Source: Symbiobacterium thermophilum (GTDB taxonomy: Bacteria; Bacillota; Sulfobacillia; DYFQ01). From it: 63,273 nucleotides of DNA. The stretch lies in the NCBI GenBank assembly GCA_020725105.1, contig DYFQ01000005.1, forward strand, positions 1-63,273, read 5' to 3'. A program made the translations under genes and the position numbers. The notes under the pieces are model-generated. The model was not told the origin of the DNA. It was given only the letters and a program-made list of their open reading frames with translations, and made no database searches. Below are positions 25,778 to 34,965 of this stretch, piece by piece. Numbering within the stretch: position 1 is the stretch's first letter; each line of letters starts with the position of its first letter.

Positions 25778-27343
25778 CTAGCCCCCCCTGCCCGCCGCGG
25801 CGGGGTATGGAGCCGCCGCCTGCCGGCCGGCGGCCTGTTGCTCCGCCAGCTCCAGGGCTCGGAAAAGCGCCTGGGCCTTGCTGGCGCACTCGTCGGCCTC
25901 CCGCTGGGGCCGGGAGTCCGCCACGATCCCGGCCCCCGCCTGCACCAGCGCCCGGCCGCCGGTCATGACGATGGTCCGGATGGTGATGCAGGTGTCCAGG
26001 TTGCCCGAGTAACCCAGGTAGCCGACGGCGCCGGCGTACGGTCCGCGGCGGTGGGGTTCCAGTTCCTCGATGAGTTCCATGGCCCGCACCTTGGGCGCCC
26101 CCGATACCGTCCCCGCCGGAAAGCAGGCAAACAGGGCGTCCAGGGCGTCCCGCCCCCTGTCCAGTTCCCCCTGGACGTCGGTGACGATGTGCATCACGTG
26201 GGAGTAGCGCTCCACCGCCATGAGCCGCCCCACCCGGACCGACCCGTAACGGCAGACCCGTCCCACGTCGTTCCGGCTCAGGTCCACCAGCATCACGTGC
26301 TCGGCCCGTTCCTTGGCGTCGGCCAGCAGTTCGTACTCGAGCAGCCGGTCCTGGGCCGGGGTGCGGCCACGGGGCCTGGTGCCGGCGATGGGTCTCGTCT
26401 GGACCAGGCCGTCTTCGACCCTGACGAGCGTCTCGGGGGAGCTGCCCGCCAGCTTCACCTCGGGAAAGTCAAGGTAGAAGAGATACGGCGACGGGTTGAC
26501 GCGCCTGAGCGCCCGGTACACGTCGACGGGGTGGGCGCCGAGCGGGGCCTCGGACCGCCGGGACAGCACCACCTGAAACACCTCCCCGGCGGCGATGGCC
26601 GCCTGGGCCCGCTCCACGGCGGCCACGTAAGCTTCCCGGGGCCAGGTCGACGCCAGAGCAGTCGCCCCGCCGGGCACCACCGCGGGCACGCCGGGGGCCG
26701 TGCCGGCCGGGCCCGAGCGGGCGGGACCGCCGGCACCCGCCGCGACGGGGGCGTTCAACCTGGCCAGGGTAGCCTCGATGCGGGCCACCGCCTGGCGGTA
26801 CGCCGCCCGGGGCTCGCCGTCAACCCGGGCATTGGCGACCAGCAGCATCCGGTGGCGGACGTGGTCGAAGACGACCACCACGTGGGTCAGGCACAGCAGG
26901 CAGTCGGGCAGCCCCAGGTCGTCCGGGGTCGTCGCCGGCAGCCGCTCGAGAAAGCGCACAAGATCGTAGGCCAGGTAACCGACGGCTCCCCCGTAGAAAC
27001 GCGGCAGTTCGACGTCGGGCAGCGCCGGCCTGAACCGGGCCATCAGTTGCCGCAAGGCCCGGACCGGGTCGGCCCGCCGGACCTCGGTGCCGCCCGGCCC
27101 CTCCAGGCGCACCTCGTCCCCCTTGGCCCTGAAGACCAGGTACGGGTCGATGCCGATGAAGGAATAGCGGCCCAGCCATTCACCCCCCTCGACGCTTTCC
27201 AGCAGGTACGACGGCTTACCGTCGGCTAGCTTCAGGTAGGCGCCGATGGGCGTTTCCAGGTCGGCCGGCACTTCCCGGATCACGGGGATCAGGTTACCCC
27301 GGCCCGCCAGGGTCTGGAACTCCGCCTCGGTCGGGGTGTACAA
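25778..27343 (-). CDS. trpE: Anthranilate synthase component I
   Basis: 521 residues; chorismate plus ammonia to anthranilate. The family start [21 protein letters not shown] begins exactly at a TTG (27341-27343) preceded by GAGGGAGG. The feedback site LLES and the catalytic [25 protein letters not shown] and [11 protein letters not shown] motifs are present. A poorly conserved Ala/Gly/Pro insert of about 30 residues lies between the two halves (near [13 protein letters not shown]). First enzyme gene of the operon and the target of the T-box control. Confidence 0.95.
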   Translation of the reverse strand: MYTPTEAEFQTLAGRGNLIPVIREVPADLETPIGAYLKLADGKPSYLLESVEGGEWLGRYSFIGIDPYLVFRAKGDEVRLEGPGGTEVRRADPVRALRQLMARFRPALPDVELPRFYGGAVGYLAYDLVRFLERLPATTPDDLGLPDCLLCLTHVVVVFDHVRHRMLLVANARVDGEPRAAYRQAVARIEATLARLNAPVAAGAGGPARSGPAGTAPGVPAVVPGGATALASTWPREAYVAAVERAQAAIAAGEVFQVVLSRRSEAPLGAHPVDVYRALRRVNPSPYLFYLDFPEVKLAGSSPETLVRVEDGLVQTRPIAGTRPRGRTPAQDRLLEYELLADAKERAEHVMLVDLSRNDVGRVCRYGSVRVGRLMAVERYSHVMHIVTDVQGELDRGRDALDALFACFPAGTVSGAPKVRAMELIEELEPHRRGPYAGAVGYLGYSGNLDTCITIRTIVMTGGRALVQAGAGIVADSRPQREADECASKAQALFRALELAEQQAAGRQAAAPYPAAAGRGG

Positions 27344-27359
27344 TGCCTCGCCTCCCTCG

Positions 27360-27581
27360 TCAGATGCCAAGGAAACCGTTGGCCAGGGCCGGGGGTAGCC
27401 GCCGGGCATCGGCGGGTCCGGGTGCTCCGCCGCCGGCACGGCCGGGTTCAACCCGCTCCCGCACCGGCACCGGGGGCTCCCGCTCCGGTCCCGCCGGTTC
27501 CCCGGCCGCCGGTCCGGGCCCGGCCGAGGACTCCCGGCGCGCCGCGCCCGGCTGCCGTGGCGCGTCAAACTCCGCCGCCAT
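27360..27581 (-). CDS. Small ORF between T-box leader and trpE
   Basis: 73 codons, ATG at 27579-27581 with an excellent GGAGGGGTGATC ribosome-binding site; ends 16 nt before the trpE start, so trpE may be coupled to it. The product is Pro/Ala/Gly/Arg-rich low complexity with no known domain and no Trp codon, so it is not a classical attenuation leader peptide. High-GC DNA gives long open frames by chance; only the ribosome-binding site supports it. Confidence 0.45.
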   Translation of the reverse strand: MAAEFDAPRQPGAARRESSAGPGPAAGEPAGPEREPPVPVRERVEPGRAGGGAPGPADARRLPPALANGFLGI

Positions 27582-27599
27582 CGATCACCCCTCCGTTCT

Positions 27600-27980
27600 G
27601 AGAACGCTCCTCCACAAGGCCGCGGGCCTCCGTCCCCGCTCAGGGACGGAGGCCTGCGGTGCCACCCTGGTTAAGCCGGGCGCCCAGGCCCGGGCTTCGC
27701 TCTGCCGGAACCGCTCGTCTGGCGAGCCGATCCCGCCCTCCCGCTCACGGGGGAGGCTCCGGCCGCTCCTACCACCCGGCCCCGCGAGGCGCGGCGCCCC
27801 CCGCGGTGGAGCCGGGCTTCAGGCGGCGGCTCCCGGGTCCATCCGGCGCCGTTCCCCGCCCGACTCCGGGCGGCGGGGAGCGGGTCCCCCGGTCCGGGCT
27901 TCCACCGGCCCCGGCTCGCTTGGCCGGGAGGACCCTGGCGCCGTCTCGTCCCGTTCGTCGCCTTTGTGCTGCAAGCCTCG
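27600..27980 (-). ncRNA. T-box riboswitch 2 (tryptophan), trp operon leader
   Basis: Second of two tandem T-boxes. The T-box core GGGTGGCACCGC lies at 27653-27667. A specifier-loop candidate UGG (27902-27904) sits in CCGGUGGAAGCCCGG. The terminator-like helix at 27625-27654 has a perfect 12-bp stem but no U-run after it, so this copy may work less as a terminator. Uncharged tRNA-Trp would stabilise the antiterminator and allow trpE expression. Confidence 0.8.
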
Positions 27981-27982
27981 AT

Positions 27983-28309
27983 AAAACGTCAACGACCGCT
28001 CGCCCTTCAAAGGGACGAACGGTCGGTTCGCGGTGCCACCCTCATTGGCGCCGACGAGGACCGGCGCCAGCTCGGCAGGGTACGGAAGGCGATGCCTTCG
28101 ATACCCCCTCCCGGGTACCGGCGGGAGTTCCGGCAAGGCCTACTGGCGGCCGCCGCCGCGTTCGGCTCGCGCCTCCCGGGCCCATTCCTCGTGACCGCCC
28201 GGGCCGGGCCTTCCACCGGGCCCCCGGGTCTTCCCCGTCGGCCCTCCCGGCTCGCTCGACCGGCCTGGTCACGGTACTCCGCCCGGTCATCGGCTGGCAC
28301 TGTGGTGTT
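27983..28309 (-). ncRNA. T-box riboswitch 1 (tryptophan), trp operon leader
   Basis: First T-box after the promoter. Core GAGGGTGGCACCGCG at 28029-28043, specifier candidate UGG at 28213-28215 in CCGGUGGAAGGCCCGG. Terminator hairpin 27993-28025 (CGACCG/CGGTCG outer stem) is followed by UUGACGUUUU. The specifier surroundings are nearly the same as in T-box 2, suggesting duplication. Confidence 0.85.
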
Positions 28310-28315
28310 GGCCGT

Positions 28316-28344
28316 ATGCTAGCACGGGCGCCCGCCGGTGTCAA
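28316..28344 (-). promoter_or_regulatory. SigA promoter of the trp operon
   Basis: Reverse strand TTGACA (28339-28344), 17-nt spacer, TAGCAT (28316-28321). Start site near 28309 opens the first T-box stem. Confidence 0.85.
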
Positions 28345-28397
28345 GCGCCGCCCGCCGCCAGACCGCCCGTCCCGGCGACCCGTTCAGTCCTCTTCCG

Positions 28398-29300
28398 TCA
28401 GCCGGCGGGCTTCACCCGGGCCCGGACCCGGCGGATGAACTCCGGGGTGGTACCGCAGCAGCCGCCCACCAGCCTGGCGCCAAGCTCCACGAAGCCCGCG
28501 ATGGCCTCGGCGAAGGCCTCGGGGGTCATGGGGTAGACCACCCGCCCGTCCCGATACTCGGGTAGCCCCGCGTTGGGCAGGGCGGAGACGGGGACCGTGG
28601 CGTGGGCCACCAGTTCCCTGACGACGGCGGCCATCTCTTCCGGACCCGTGGAGCAGTTAACCCCCACCACCCGGGCCCCCAGTCCCTCCAGGGTCCTGAC
28701 CATGGTGGGGACGTCCACCCCGGTGATCGTGCGGACGCCCCGGCCAAAGGTGAGCTGGCTGATCACGGGTAGACCGGTTTCCACGGCGGCCGTGGTGGCG
28801 GCACGGCTCTCGTCGAGGTCGAACATGGTCTCCACGATGAGGCAGTCCGCACCGGCTTCTCGCAGGGCGCCGGCGGCCTCCCGGAAAAGCTCGAGCGCCT
28901 GGTCAAAGCGGAGGTCGCCCGTGGGCGCCATGAGCTTTCCCGTCGGTCCCAGCGACCCGGCCACCAGAGCCCGGGGCTGGCCCGTTGCCGCGGCAAACGC
29001 CTCGGCGGCCCCAAGGGCGATCTCGGTCGCCCGCCGGCAGACGTCGCGGGTCCTGTCGCCGAGGCCGTAGTCGTCCAACCGGGCCCGATTTCCCCCGAAG
29101 GTGTTGGTCTCCAGGATCTCGGCGCCGGCCGCCAGGTAGTCGCGGTGAATGGCCTCCACCACGGTGGGACGTTCCAGGTTCCACAGCTCCGGGCAGCCAC
29201 CCGGCTCAAGGCCCCGCGCCTGCAGCTGGGTACCCATGGCGCCGTCCAGCACCAGCACGGCCTGGGACGCCAGGCGCCGGGAAAGGGCGTCCACCGCCAT
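28398..29300 (-). CDS. Homocysteine S-methyltransferase domain protein
   Basis: 300 residues, a stand-alone equivalent of the N-terminal homocysteine-binding barrel of methionine synthase. LVLDGAMGTQLQARGL at the start, ILETNTFGGNRARL, and zinc-ligand cysteines in GVNCSTGP and VGGCCGTTPEFI. No folate, cobalamin or reactivation domains are attached, and the methyl donor cannot be told from sequence. ATG at 29298-29300 follows GGAGGGGGG; GTG two codons later is possible. It lies between recG and the trp promoter. Confidence 0.9.
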   Translation of the reverse strand: MAVDALSRRLASQAVLVLDGAMGTQLQARGLEPGGCPELWNLERPTVVEAIHRDYLAAGAEILETNTFGGNRARLDDYGLGDRTRDVCRRATEIALGAAEAFAAATGQPRALVAGSLGPTGKLMAPTGDLRFDQALELFREAAGALREAGADCLIVETMFDLDESRAATTAAVETGLPVISQLTFGRGVRTITGVDVPTMVRTLEGLGARVVGVNCSTGPEEMAAVVRELVAHATVPVSALPNAGLPEYRDGRVVYPMTPEAFAEAIAGFVELGARLVGGCCGTTPEFIRRVRARVKPAG

Positions 29301-29313
29301 CCCCCCTCCGGCC

Positions 29314-31773
29314 TCAGCCGACCAGGATGAGACCGGCATTCTCCCGGTACCGGGCCAGTACCTCCCGGCGCAGCGCCTGGTGCTCGAGCGCCTTGAGCTG
29401 CGGGTCACGGGAGACCAGTTCGAAGGCTTCGCGGCGAGCCTGTTCCAGCTGGGCCGCGTCGCGCACCAGGTCGGCCAGGCGAAACTCCGGCAGGCCGTGC
29501 TGCCGCGTGCCCAGCAGTTCGCCGGGCCCCCGCAGGGTCAGGTCGGCCTCGGCGATGGCAAACCCGTCCTGCAGCCGGGTGATCGCCTCCAGGCGCTGGC
29601 GGCCCTCGGGCGTGGCCGGGTTCGCCAGGAGGACGCACACGGAGGCGTGGCGCCCCCGGCCCACGCGCCCCCGCAACTGGTGAAGCTGCGCCAGACCGAA
29701 CCGGTCGGCCCCCTCCACCACCATGACCGTGGCGTTGGGCACGTCCACGCCGACCTCGACGACGGTGGTGGCGACCAGCACGTGGATCCGCCCCGCCTGG
29801 AAGTCGGCCATCACCCGCTCCCGCTCGGCCGGGTTCAGGCGGCCGTGCAACAGGCCCACCGTCCAGCCGGTCAGGGCGCCCGCCGCCAGTTCGTCCCGTA
29901 GCCTGGTGGCCGCCTCCGCGCTGAGCTTTTCCGACTCTTCGATCAGGGGACAGACCACGTAGGCCTGGCGGCCGGCCTCCAGGTGGCGGCGCACCAGCGC
30001 GTATACCTGTGCCCGCCGGCGGTTGGGCTCCCACCTGGTCTCCACGGCCTGCCGTCCGGGGGGCAACTCGTCGAGAATGGAGACGTCGAGGTCGCCGTAG
30101 GCGGTCATGGTCAGGGTACGGGGGATGGGCGTCGCCGTCATCACCAGGACGTCGGGGTGCTCGCCCTTCTCCTGCAGCCGGGCCCGCTGGCGAACCCCGA
30201 ACCGGTGCTGTTCGTCGGTGACGGCCAGGCCGAGGCAGTGGAAGGCCACCGTCTCCTGGATCAGGGCGTGGGTGCCGACGACCACCTGCGCCCGGCCACG
30301 GGCGATGGCCTCCCGGGCCGCTTCCCGCTGGCGGGGCGGCTCACCTCCCGACAGGTAGGCGACGGAAATGCCCAGCGGCTCCAGGAGGGGACCCAGCCTG
30401 TCCCGATGCTGGCGGGCCAGAATTTCCGTGGGGGCCATCATCACCCCCTGGCAGCCGGCCTCAACCGTTTTGACCAGGGCGGCGGCGGCCACGATGGTCT
30501 TGCCCGAGCCCACGTCACCCTGCACCAGCCGGTTCATGGGCTCGGGGGCCTCCATGTCCCGGTAGATCTCGCCGATCACCCGGCGCTGGGCTCCGGTGAG
30601 GCTGAACGGCAGCCCCCGCAGGAATGCTTCCACCAGCGGCCCCGACGGAGGGTGGGCGATCCCGCGCTGCCGGGTGCGGAGGTTCTGCCGGACCACGGCC
30701 AGCGCCACCTGCAGCAGGAAGAACTCCTCGAAGACCAGCCGCCGGCGGGCTGCCTCAAGGCCCGCGTGGTCCTCGGGAAAATGAATCTGCTCCAGGGCCC
30801 GGCGCGCGTCCACCAGTTCCAGCCGCCGGCGCAGGGGGTCGGGCAGGCAGTCGGTGACCAGGTGGCTGAAGCTGTCGATGGCCCGCCGCACGATGCTCCT
30901 GAGCGCCCGGCCCTCCAGCCCCTCGGTGGCCGGGTACAGCGGCACGATCCTGCCCGTGTGCAGCGGTTCGGTCCCGTCAAACAGTTCCCATTGCTCGACG
31001 GTGATTTCCGGGCCGTGGTGCCGGTCGACTTTGCCGGAGAGGATGACCTGGACCCCCGGCCGCAGGTGGCGGCCAACGTAGGGGTTGTTGAACCAGACCG
31101 CCTCCGCCGCGCCGTGGCCGTCGGTGATGCGCGCCTTGGTGATCAGGCGGACCCGGCTGGCCGACCGGGGGCGCAACTCCCGGACCGCCACCACCCGGCC
31201 CTGGACCGTGGCCACCGAACCGGGTTCCAGCCGGGAGAGGGGCACCATCTGGCTCCGGTCAAGGTAGCGGCGGGGATAGTGTCGGAGCAGGTCCTCGACG
31301 GTGTTGACCCCCAGCCTGGACAGGGCCCGCGCCCGGACCGGACCCACCCCCTTCACGTACTGGACGGGCGAGTCCAGGCCGCCGCGGCGTCCGGGCCGCG
31401 TGGGAGCGGAAGCGCCGGCACCGGGCTCAGCGCCGCCGGGTCCACCGCCCCGGCCGGTCTCACGGCCGGCGGGTCCGCCGGGTCCGGCCATCAGGCGGTC
31501 CAGGCACGCCAGCGCTGTTTCGACCTGCCGCGACCGCGCGGCGTAACTGGCGCGGCCGTAGGCGGCCACGGCGCGGGCCAGGGCCTGGAGCTCACGGCGA
31601 CGGCCGGGATCGGGTTCAAGTCCCGCCGCCAGCCGCAACCGCTCGCCCAGAAACCGGTCGAAGCCGCCGAAGACCGAGAGGTTACCGTAGCCGGCGTGGC
31701 GTTCTCCGAGCAGTGCCCGCCGGAGCGAGGCGAGGATCGCGTCAAGTTCGGTCGGAGACGAGGCGCCGCCCAC
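29314..31773 (-). CDS. recG: ATP-dependent DNA helicase RecG
   Basis: 819 residues; remodels stalled forks and Holliday junctions. A wedge OB-fold domain begins near GPVRARALSRLGVNTVEDLL. The helicase has Walker A QGDVGSGKTIVA, motif II TDEQHRFGVRQR, MTATPIPRTL, and VGRGRHASVC near the end. About 130 residues at the N-terminus precede the usual start, with a helical part and a Gly/Pro linker, as in longer RecG forms. It follows fakA with no clear ribosome-binding site, so it is probably coupled. Confidence 0.95.
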   Translation of the reverse strand: MGGASSPTELDAILASLRRALLGERHAGYGNLSVFGGFDRFLGERLRLAAGLEPDPGRRRELQALARAVAAYGRASYAARSRQVETALACLDRLMAGPGGPAGRETGRGGGPGGAEPGAGASAPTRPGRRGGLDSPVQYVKGVGPVRARALSRLGVNTVEDLLRHYPRRYLDRSQMVPLSRLEPGSVATVQGRVVAVRELRPRSASRVRLITKARITDGHGAAEAVWFNNPYVGRHLRPGVQVILSGKVDRHHGPEITVEQWELFDGTEPLHTGRIVPLYPATEGLEGRALRSIVRRAIDSFSHLVTDCLPDPLRRRLELVDARRALEQIHFPEDHAGLEAARRRLVFEEFFLLQVALAVVRQNLRTRQRGIAHPPSGPLVEAFLRGLPFSLTGAQRRVIGEIYRDMEAPEPMNRLVQGDVGSGKTIVAAAALVKTVEAGCQGVMMAPTEILARQHRDRLGPLLEPLGISVAYLSGGEPPRQREAAREAIARGRAQVVVGTHALIQETVAFHCLGLAVTDEQHRFGVRQRARLQEKGEHPDVLVMTATPIPRTLTMTAYGDLDVSILDELPPGRQAVETRWEPNRRRAQVYALVRRHLEAGRQAYVVCPLIEESEKLSAEAATRLRDELAAGALTGWTVGLLHGRLNPAERERVMADFQAGRIHVLVATTVVEVGVDVPNATVMVVEGADRFGLAQLHQLRGRVGRGRHASVCVLLANPATPEGRQRLEAITRLQDGFAIAEADLTLRGPGELLGTRQHGLPEFRLADLVRDAAQLEQARREAFELVSRDPQLKALEHQALRREVLARYRENAGLILVG

Positions 31774-31776
31774 CCG

Positions 31777-33474
31777 TCATTCCAGCCAGAAGAGGAAGTA
31801 CTGGGTCGGCTGGCCGCCCTGGTGGATCTCGAGCTCCACGTCGGGAAAGCGGCGGGCGAACTCCTCCCGGAGCCGGCCGACCTCCTCCTCGTCCACCGCC
31901 CGCCCGGTGAACACGGTCACCAGGGTGGTGTCACCGTCCACGGTCTGGCCCAGCAGGCGAAGGAGCACCTCCACCCGGTCCTTGCCCGTGACGGCCAGTT
32001 CCCCTTCGAACAGGCCCACGCAGTCGCCGGCCTTGATCTCCAGGTCGCCCCACCGCGAATCCCGGACGGCGTAGGTCACCTCGCCCGCCCGCACCTCGGC
32101 CACCGCGGCCGCCATGCGTCTCAGGTTCTCGCCGGCGTCCAGCGTCGGGTTGACGGCCAGCAGCGCCGCCATCCCCTCCGCCGGGTCGGCGGTGGGAACC
32201 ACCCGCACTTCTCGCTGCAGCAGGTCTTTGACCTGCTGCGCGGCAAGCACCACGTTCTTGTTGTTGGGCAGGATGATCACGGTGTCGGCGGCCACCGATG
32301 CGGCGGCCCGGGCCAGTTCCTCGGTGCTCGGGTTCATGGTCTGGCCGCCGTCCACCACCGCGTCGGCGCCGAGACTCTTCAGCGCCGCCTGGAGGCCGGC
32401 GCCGGTGGCCACGGCGACGAAGCCGAAGGGCTTGGTTTCGGGCACGGGCGAGTCCTCCGCGGCGGCGCCGGCGCCCGGCGGCGCCGGGACGGGGTCGCCG
32501 GCGGCCGGCACCGGTTCAGCCTGCGCCGCGGCTTTGGCCCGGCGAAGGGCCTCGTGTTGCTCGCGCATGTTCTTGATCTCGATCTCGACAACCTCGCCGT
32601 GCCTGATACAGTAGTCCAGCACCTGCCCGGGCTGGTTGGTGTGGACGTGCACCTTCAGCAGGCTCGGGTCGCCGACCACCAGCACCGAGTCGCCCAGCCT
32701 CTCCAGGGTGCGGCGGAAGACATCGGCGTCCAGGGCCTGTCCACGCACGAGAAGCTCGGTATCGTAGACGTACCGGATGTCGCTGATCTCTGCGGTGATG
32801 GTGAACTCGGGCGCCACGGCGGCCGGCGCCGCCGGGGCCGCGGCCGCCCGGCGCTGGCCGTCCGCGGAGAGCAGACAGTCCAGGGCGCCCTCCAGCAGGA
32901 CCAGAAACCCCTTGCCGCCGGCGTCAACCACGCCGGCCTGCCTGAGAACGGCCAGCATCGACGGGGTGCGATCCAGTACCTGGCGGCCCTCGTCCAGCCC
33001 CCGGCGCAGGACCTCGCGAATGTCGCCGCCCTTGCGGGCGCTGTCCATGGCGGCCCGGGCAAACCCGCGGGCCACCGTCAGAATGGTACCCTCCACGGGC
33101 TTCATGACGGCCCGGTACGCGACCTCGACCCCGTCGTGGAAGGCGGCGGCCAGGTCCAGGGGGCTCAACTCCCGCTTCCCGTCGGCCCGCCGGGCAAAGC
33201 CCCTCAAGATCTGGGACAGAATCACGCCCGAGTTCCCCCGGGCGCCCATCAGCGACCCTTGTGCCACCGCCCGGGCCACCTCGCCCACCGCGTCCGAGCT
33301 CACCCGGTCCACCTCGCGGCAGGCCGACGCCATGGTGAGGGTCATGTTGGTTCCGGTGTCGCCGTCGGGCACCGGGAAAACGTTGAGGGCGTTCACCTCG
33401 CCCTGGTGGGCGGCCAGGGTTTCGTGGGCGGCGTGGATCATCGCCCTGAAGGTGGGGCCGTCCAGGCGGTTCAT
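31777..33474 (-). CDS. fakA: Fatty acid kinase FakA (YloV, DAK2 domain)
   Basis: 565 residues. The N-terminal DhaL/DAK2 kinase domain has NVFPVPDGDTGTNMTLT (metal-binding Asp) and QGSLMGARGNSGVILSQ; a middle domain holds LKVHVHTNQPGQVL; the C-terminal DegV-like half has IILPNNKNVVLAAQQ. FakA phosphorylates fatty acids bound by FakB; the DegV gene at 6.5 kb is the likely partner. ATG at 33472-33474 overlaps the yloU stop (ATGA). An Ala/Pro linker near residues 330-360 is longer than usual. Confidence 0.95.
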   Translation of the reverse strand: MNRLDGPTFRAMIHAAHETLAAHQGEVNALNVFPVPDGDTGTNMTLTMASACREVDRVSSDAVGEVARAVAQGSLMGARGNSGVILSQILRGFARRADGKRELSPLDLAAAFHDGVEVAYRAVMKPVEGTILTVARGFARAAMDSARKGGDIREVLRRGLDEGRQVLDRTPSMLAVLRQAGVVDAGGKGFLVLLEGALDCLLSADGQRRAAAAPAAPAAVAPEFTITAEISDIRYVYDTELLVRGQALDADVFRRTLERLGDSVLVVGDPSLLKVHVHTNQPGQVLDYCIRHGEVVEIEIKNMREQHEALRRAKAAAQAEPVPAAGDPVPAPPGAGAAAEDSPVPETKPFGFVAVATGAGLQAALKSLGADAVVDGGQTMNPSTEELARAAASVAADTVIILPNNKNVVLAAQQVKDLLQREVRVVPTADPAEGMAALLAVNPTLDAGENLRRMAAAVAEVRAGEVTYAVRDSRWGDLEIKAGDCVGLFEGELAVTGKDRVEVLLRLLGQTVDGDTTLVTVFTGRAVDEEEVGRLREEFARRFPDVELEIHQGGQPTQYFLFWLE

Positions 33475-33839
33475 GACCTGGGACCTGAGCCCACCTTCAC
33501 GCCTTGAACGTGGATGTTCACCTCGACAGCCTCCAGCCCGGTGGCCTGTTTCACCGCGTAGCGCACCTGCGCGAGGACATTGTGGGCGACTTCCGAGATC
33601 TTGACCCCGTAACCGACCACGATATAGAGGTTGATGACCACCCGGTCGCCGTCCACCGACACGGCCACGCCCCGGGACAGGTTCTCGCGCCCAAGGAGCT
33701 CGGCCAGGCCGTCCTTGATCTTGCGCGAGGCCATCCCCACGATCCCGTAGCACTCGGTGGCGGCCACCCCGGCGATGGTGGCGATGGCGTCCTCGGAAAT
33801 GGAGACGGTGCCGTACTCCGTGGTTATCTCGCGCGGCAT
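33471..33839 (-). CDS. yloU: Asp23/YloU family protein
   Basis: 122 residues, TEYGTVSISEDAIATIAG at the start, then YGIVGMASRK and NLYIVVGYGVKISEVAHNVL, the Asp23 signature. These proteins are linked to envelope stress and possibly lipid metabolism; the yloU-fakA pair is widespread. ATG at 33837-33839 with GGGAG upstream. The frame is open further upstream without family similarity. Confidence 0.93.
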   Translation of the reverse strand: MPREITTEYGTVSISEDAIATIAGVAATECYGIVGMASRKIKDGLAELLGRENLSRGVAVSVDGDRVVINLYIVVGYGVKISEVAHNVLAQVRYAVKQATGLEAVEVNIHVQGVKVGSGPRS

Positions 33840-33926
33840 GCCTCGCTCCCGTCTTCCGTCGCGCGCCCCGGGGTTCCGGCCGGCCCCGGGCCGGCCGGCC
33901 TCTCGGAGCTTGTCCAGGCTTCGCTC

Positions 33927-33935
33927 TTTATACCA
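33927..33935 (-). promoter_or_regulatory. Candidate extended -10 promoter for yloU-fakA-recG
   Basis: Reverse strand TGGTATAAA: a TGn extension and a TATAAA -10 with no good -35, about 85 nt before yloU. Confidence 0.35.
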
Positions 33936-34028
33936 GGCCGTCTCGGGACCGCCGCCCGACCCGGTTTCGCTACCGGACCCTTGGTTTTCCTTCCCCGGCC
34001 GGCCCCCGCGGAGCACCCGGGACTGCGC

Positions 34029-34130
34029 TCAGGCGGCGGTCTCCCGCCGGCGGAACAGCCGTGCCAGCCCCATCAGGCCTCGGAGCAGCGCCCGGACGAG
34101 GCCGGGCGGCTTCCACACCACCACTCGCAT
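34029..34130 (-). CDS. spoVM: SpoVM-like amphipathic spore-coat anchor peptide
   Basis: 33 codons: MRVVVWKPPGLVRALL then RGLMGLARLFRRRETAA. Like Bacillus SpoVM (26 residues) it has a basic residue 2, Lys7, the curvature-sensing Pro9, and an amphipathic basic helix to the end. SpoVM sits on the forespore outer membrane, recruits SpoIVA and modulates FtsH. Position between rpe and yloU is the Bacillus spoVM place. GGGGGAGGGG lies six bases before the ATG. The frame is open upstream into rpe but only this part fits. Confidence 0.85.
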   Translation of the reverse strand: MRVVVWKPPGLVRALLRGLMGLARLFRRRETAA

Positions 34131-34209
34131 GGCGGGCCCCTCCCCCACAGGCATCACTTCTATGCATATGCCCGCGGGTTCGATCGAGGCCGCCGGACCC
34201 CGAGAACCG

Positions 34210-34890
34210 TTACCCGGGAGACCGGGTGGCCTGGGCGGCCGCGGCCCGCAGCTCCGCGATGGCCCGGGCCGGATCGGGCGAACCGAACACAGCCGAGCCG
34301 GCCACCAGCACGGTGGCGCCGGCACCCGCGGCCCGGCCGGCCGTCTCGGGCGTGATGCCGCCGTCCACCTCGATTTCGGGAACCCCCGGGCCGGGCGGTC
34401 CGAGCCGCCGCCGGAGCGCTTCCACCTTCGGCAAGACCTCGGGCAAAAACGCCTGGCCTCCGAACCCCGGGTTCACCGTCATCAGCAATACCAGTTCCAC
34501 CAGGTGCAGCACGTGTTCCACGGCCTGAAGCGGTGTCGCCGGGTTGAGTGCCACCCCGGCCCTCACCCCCGCCTCCCGTACCTGCTGCAGCGTGCCATGG
34601 AGGTGGCGGCAGGCCTCGGCGTGAACGGTCACCAGCGTCGCTCCGGCCCTGGCGAACGCGGGAACCAGCGGCAGGGGATCTTCCACCATCAGGTGGACGT
34701 CCAGGGGGATGGTCACCCGCCCCCGCAGGGCGGCCACGGCCGCCGGCCCCAGCGTCAGGTTGGGCACGAACCGCCCGTCCATGACGTCCACGTGGAGCCA
34801 GTCGGCGCCCCCCGCCTGAGCCCGGAGCGCCTCCTCCCTGAGGCAGCCGAAGTCCGCCGCCAGCAGCGAGGGCGCGATCTTTACGGTCAC
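34210..34890 (-). CDS. rpe: Ribulose-phosphate 3-epimerase
   Basis: 226 residues, TIM barrel of the pentose phosphate pathway. IAPSLLAADFGCL, the metal-binding HVDVMDGRFVPNLTLG, VHLMVEDP, MTVNPGFGGQAFLP and EIEVDGGITPETA cover all active-site strands. GGGAGGTGG precedes the GTG start. Downstream of rsgA as in Bacillus. Confidence 0.97.
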   Translation of the reverse strand: MTVKIAPSLLAADFGCLREEALRAQAGGADWLHVDVMDGRFVPNLTLGPAAVAALRGRVTIPLDVHLMVEDPLPLVPAFARAGATLVTVHAEACRHLHGTLQQVREAGVRAGVALNPATPLQAVEHVLHLVELVLLMTVNPGFGGQAFLPEVLPKVEALRRRLGPPGPGVPEIEVDGGITPETAGRAAGAGATVLVAGSAVFGSPDPARAIAELRAAAAQATRSPG

Positions 34891-34965
34891 CCGCCACCTC
34901 CCGACTGGCGCCGTCTGCCCGCGGCCCGCGTCCGGATCCGGTCCTCATCCGGACCCCGGACGGCT

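Noticed and set aside
29983-33507. 1174-codon open frame on plus
   Set aside because: Antisense to recG and fakA, which have clear motifs. Low-complexity His/Gly/Pro/Arg product; GC-rich DNA leaves antisense frames open.
33840-34028. Looked for rpmB between yloU and spoVM, as in Bacillus
   Set aside because: No L28-like sequence in either strand of this gap.
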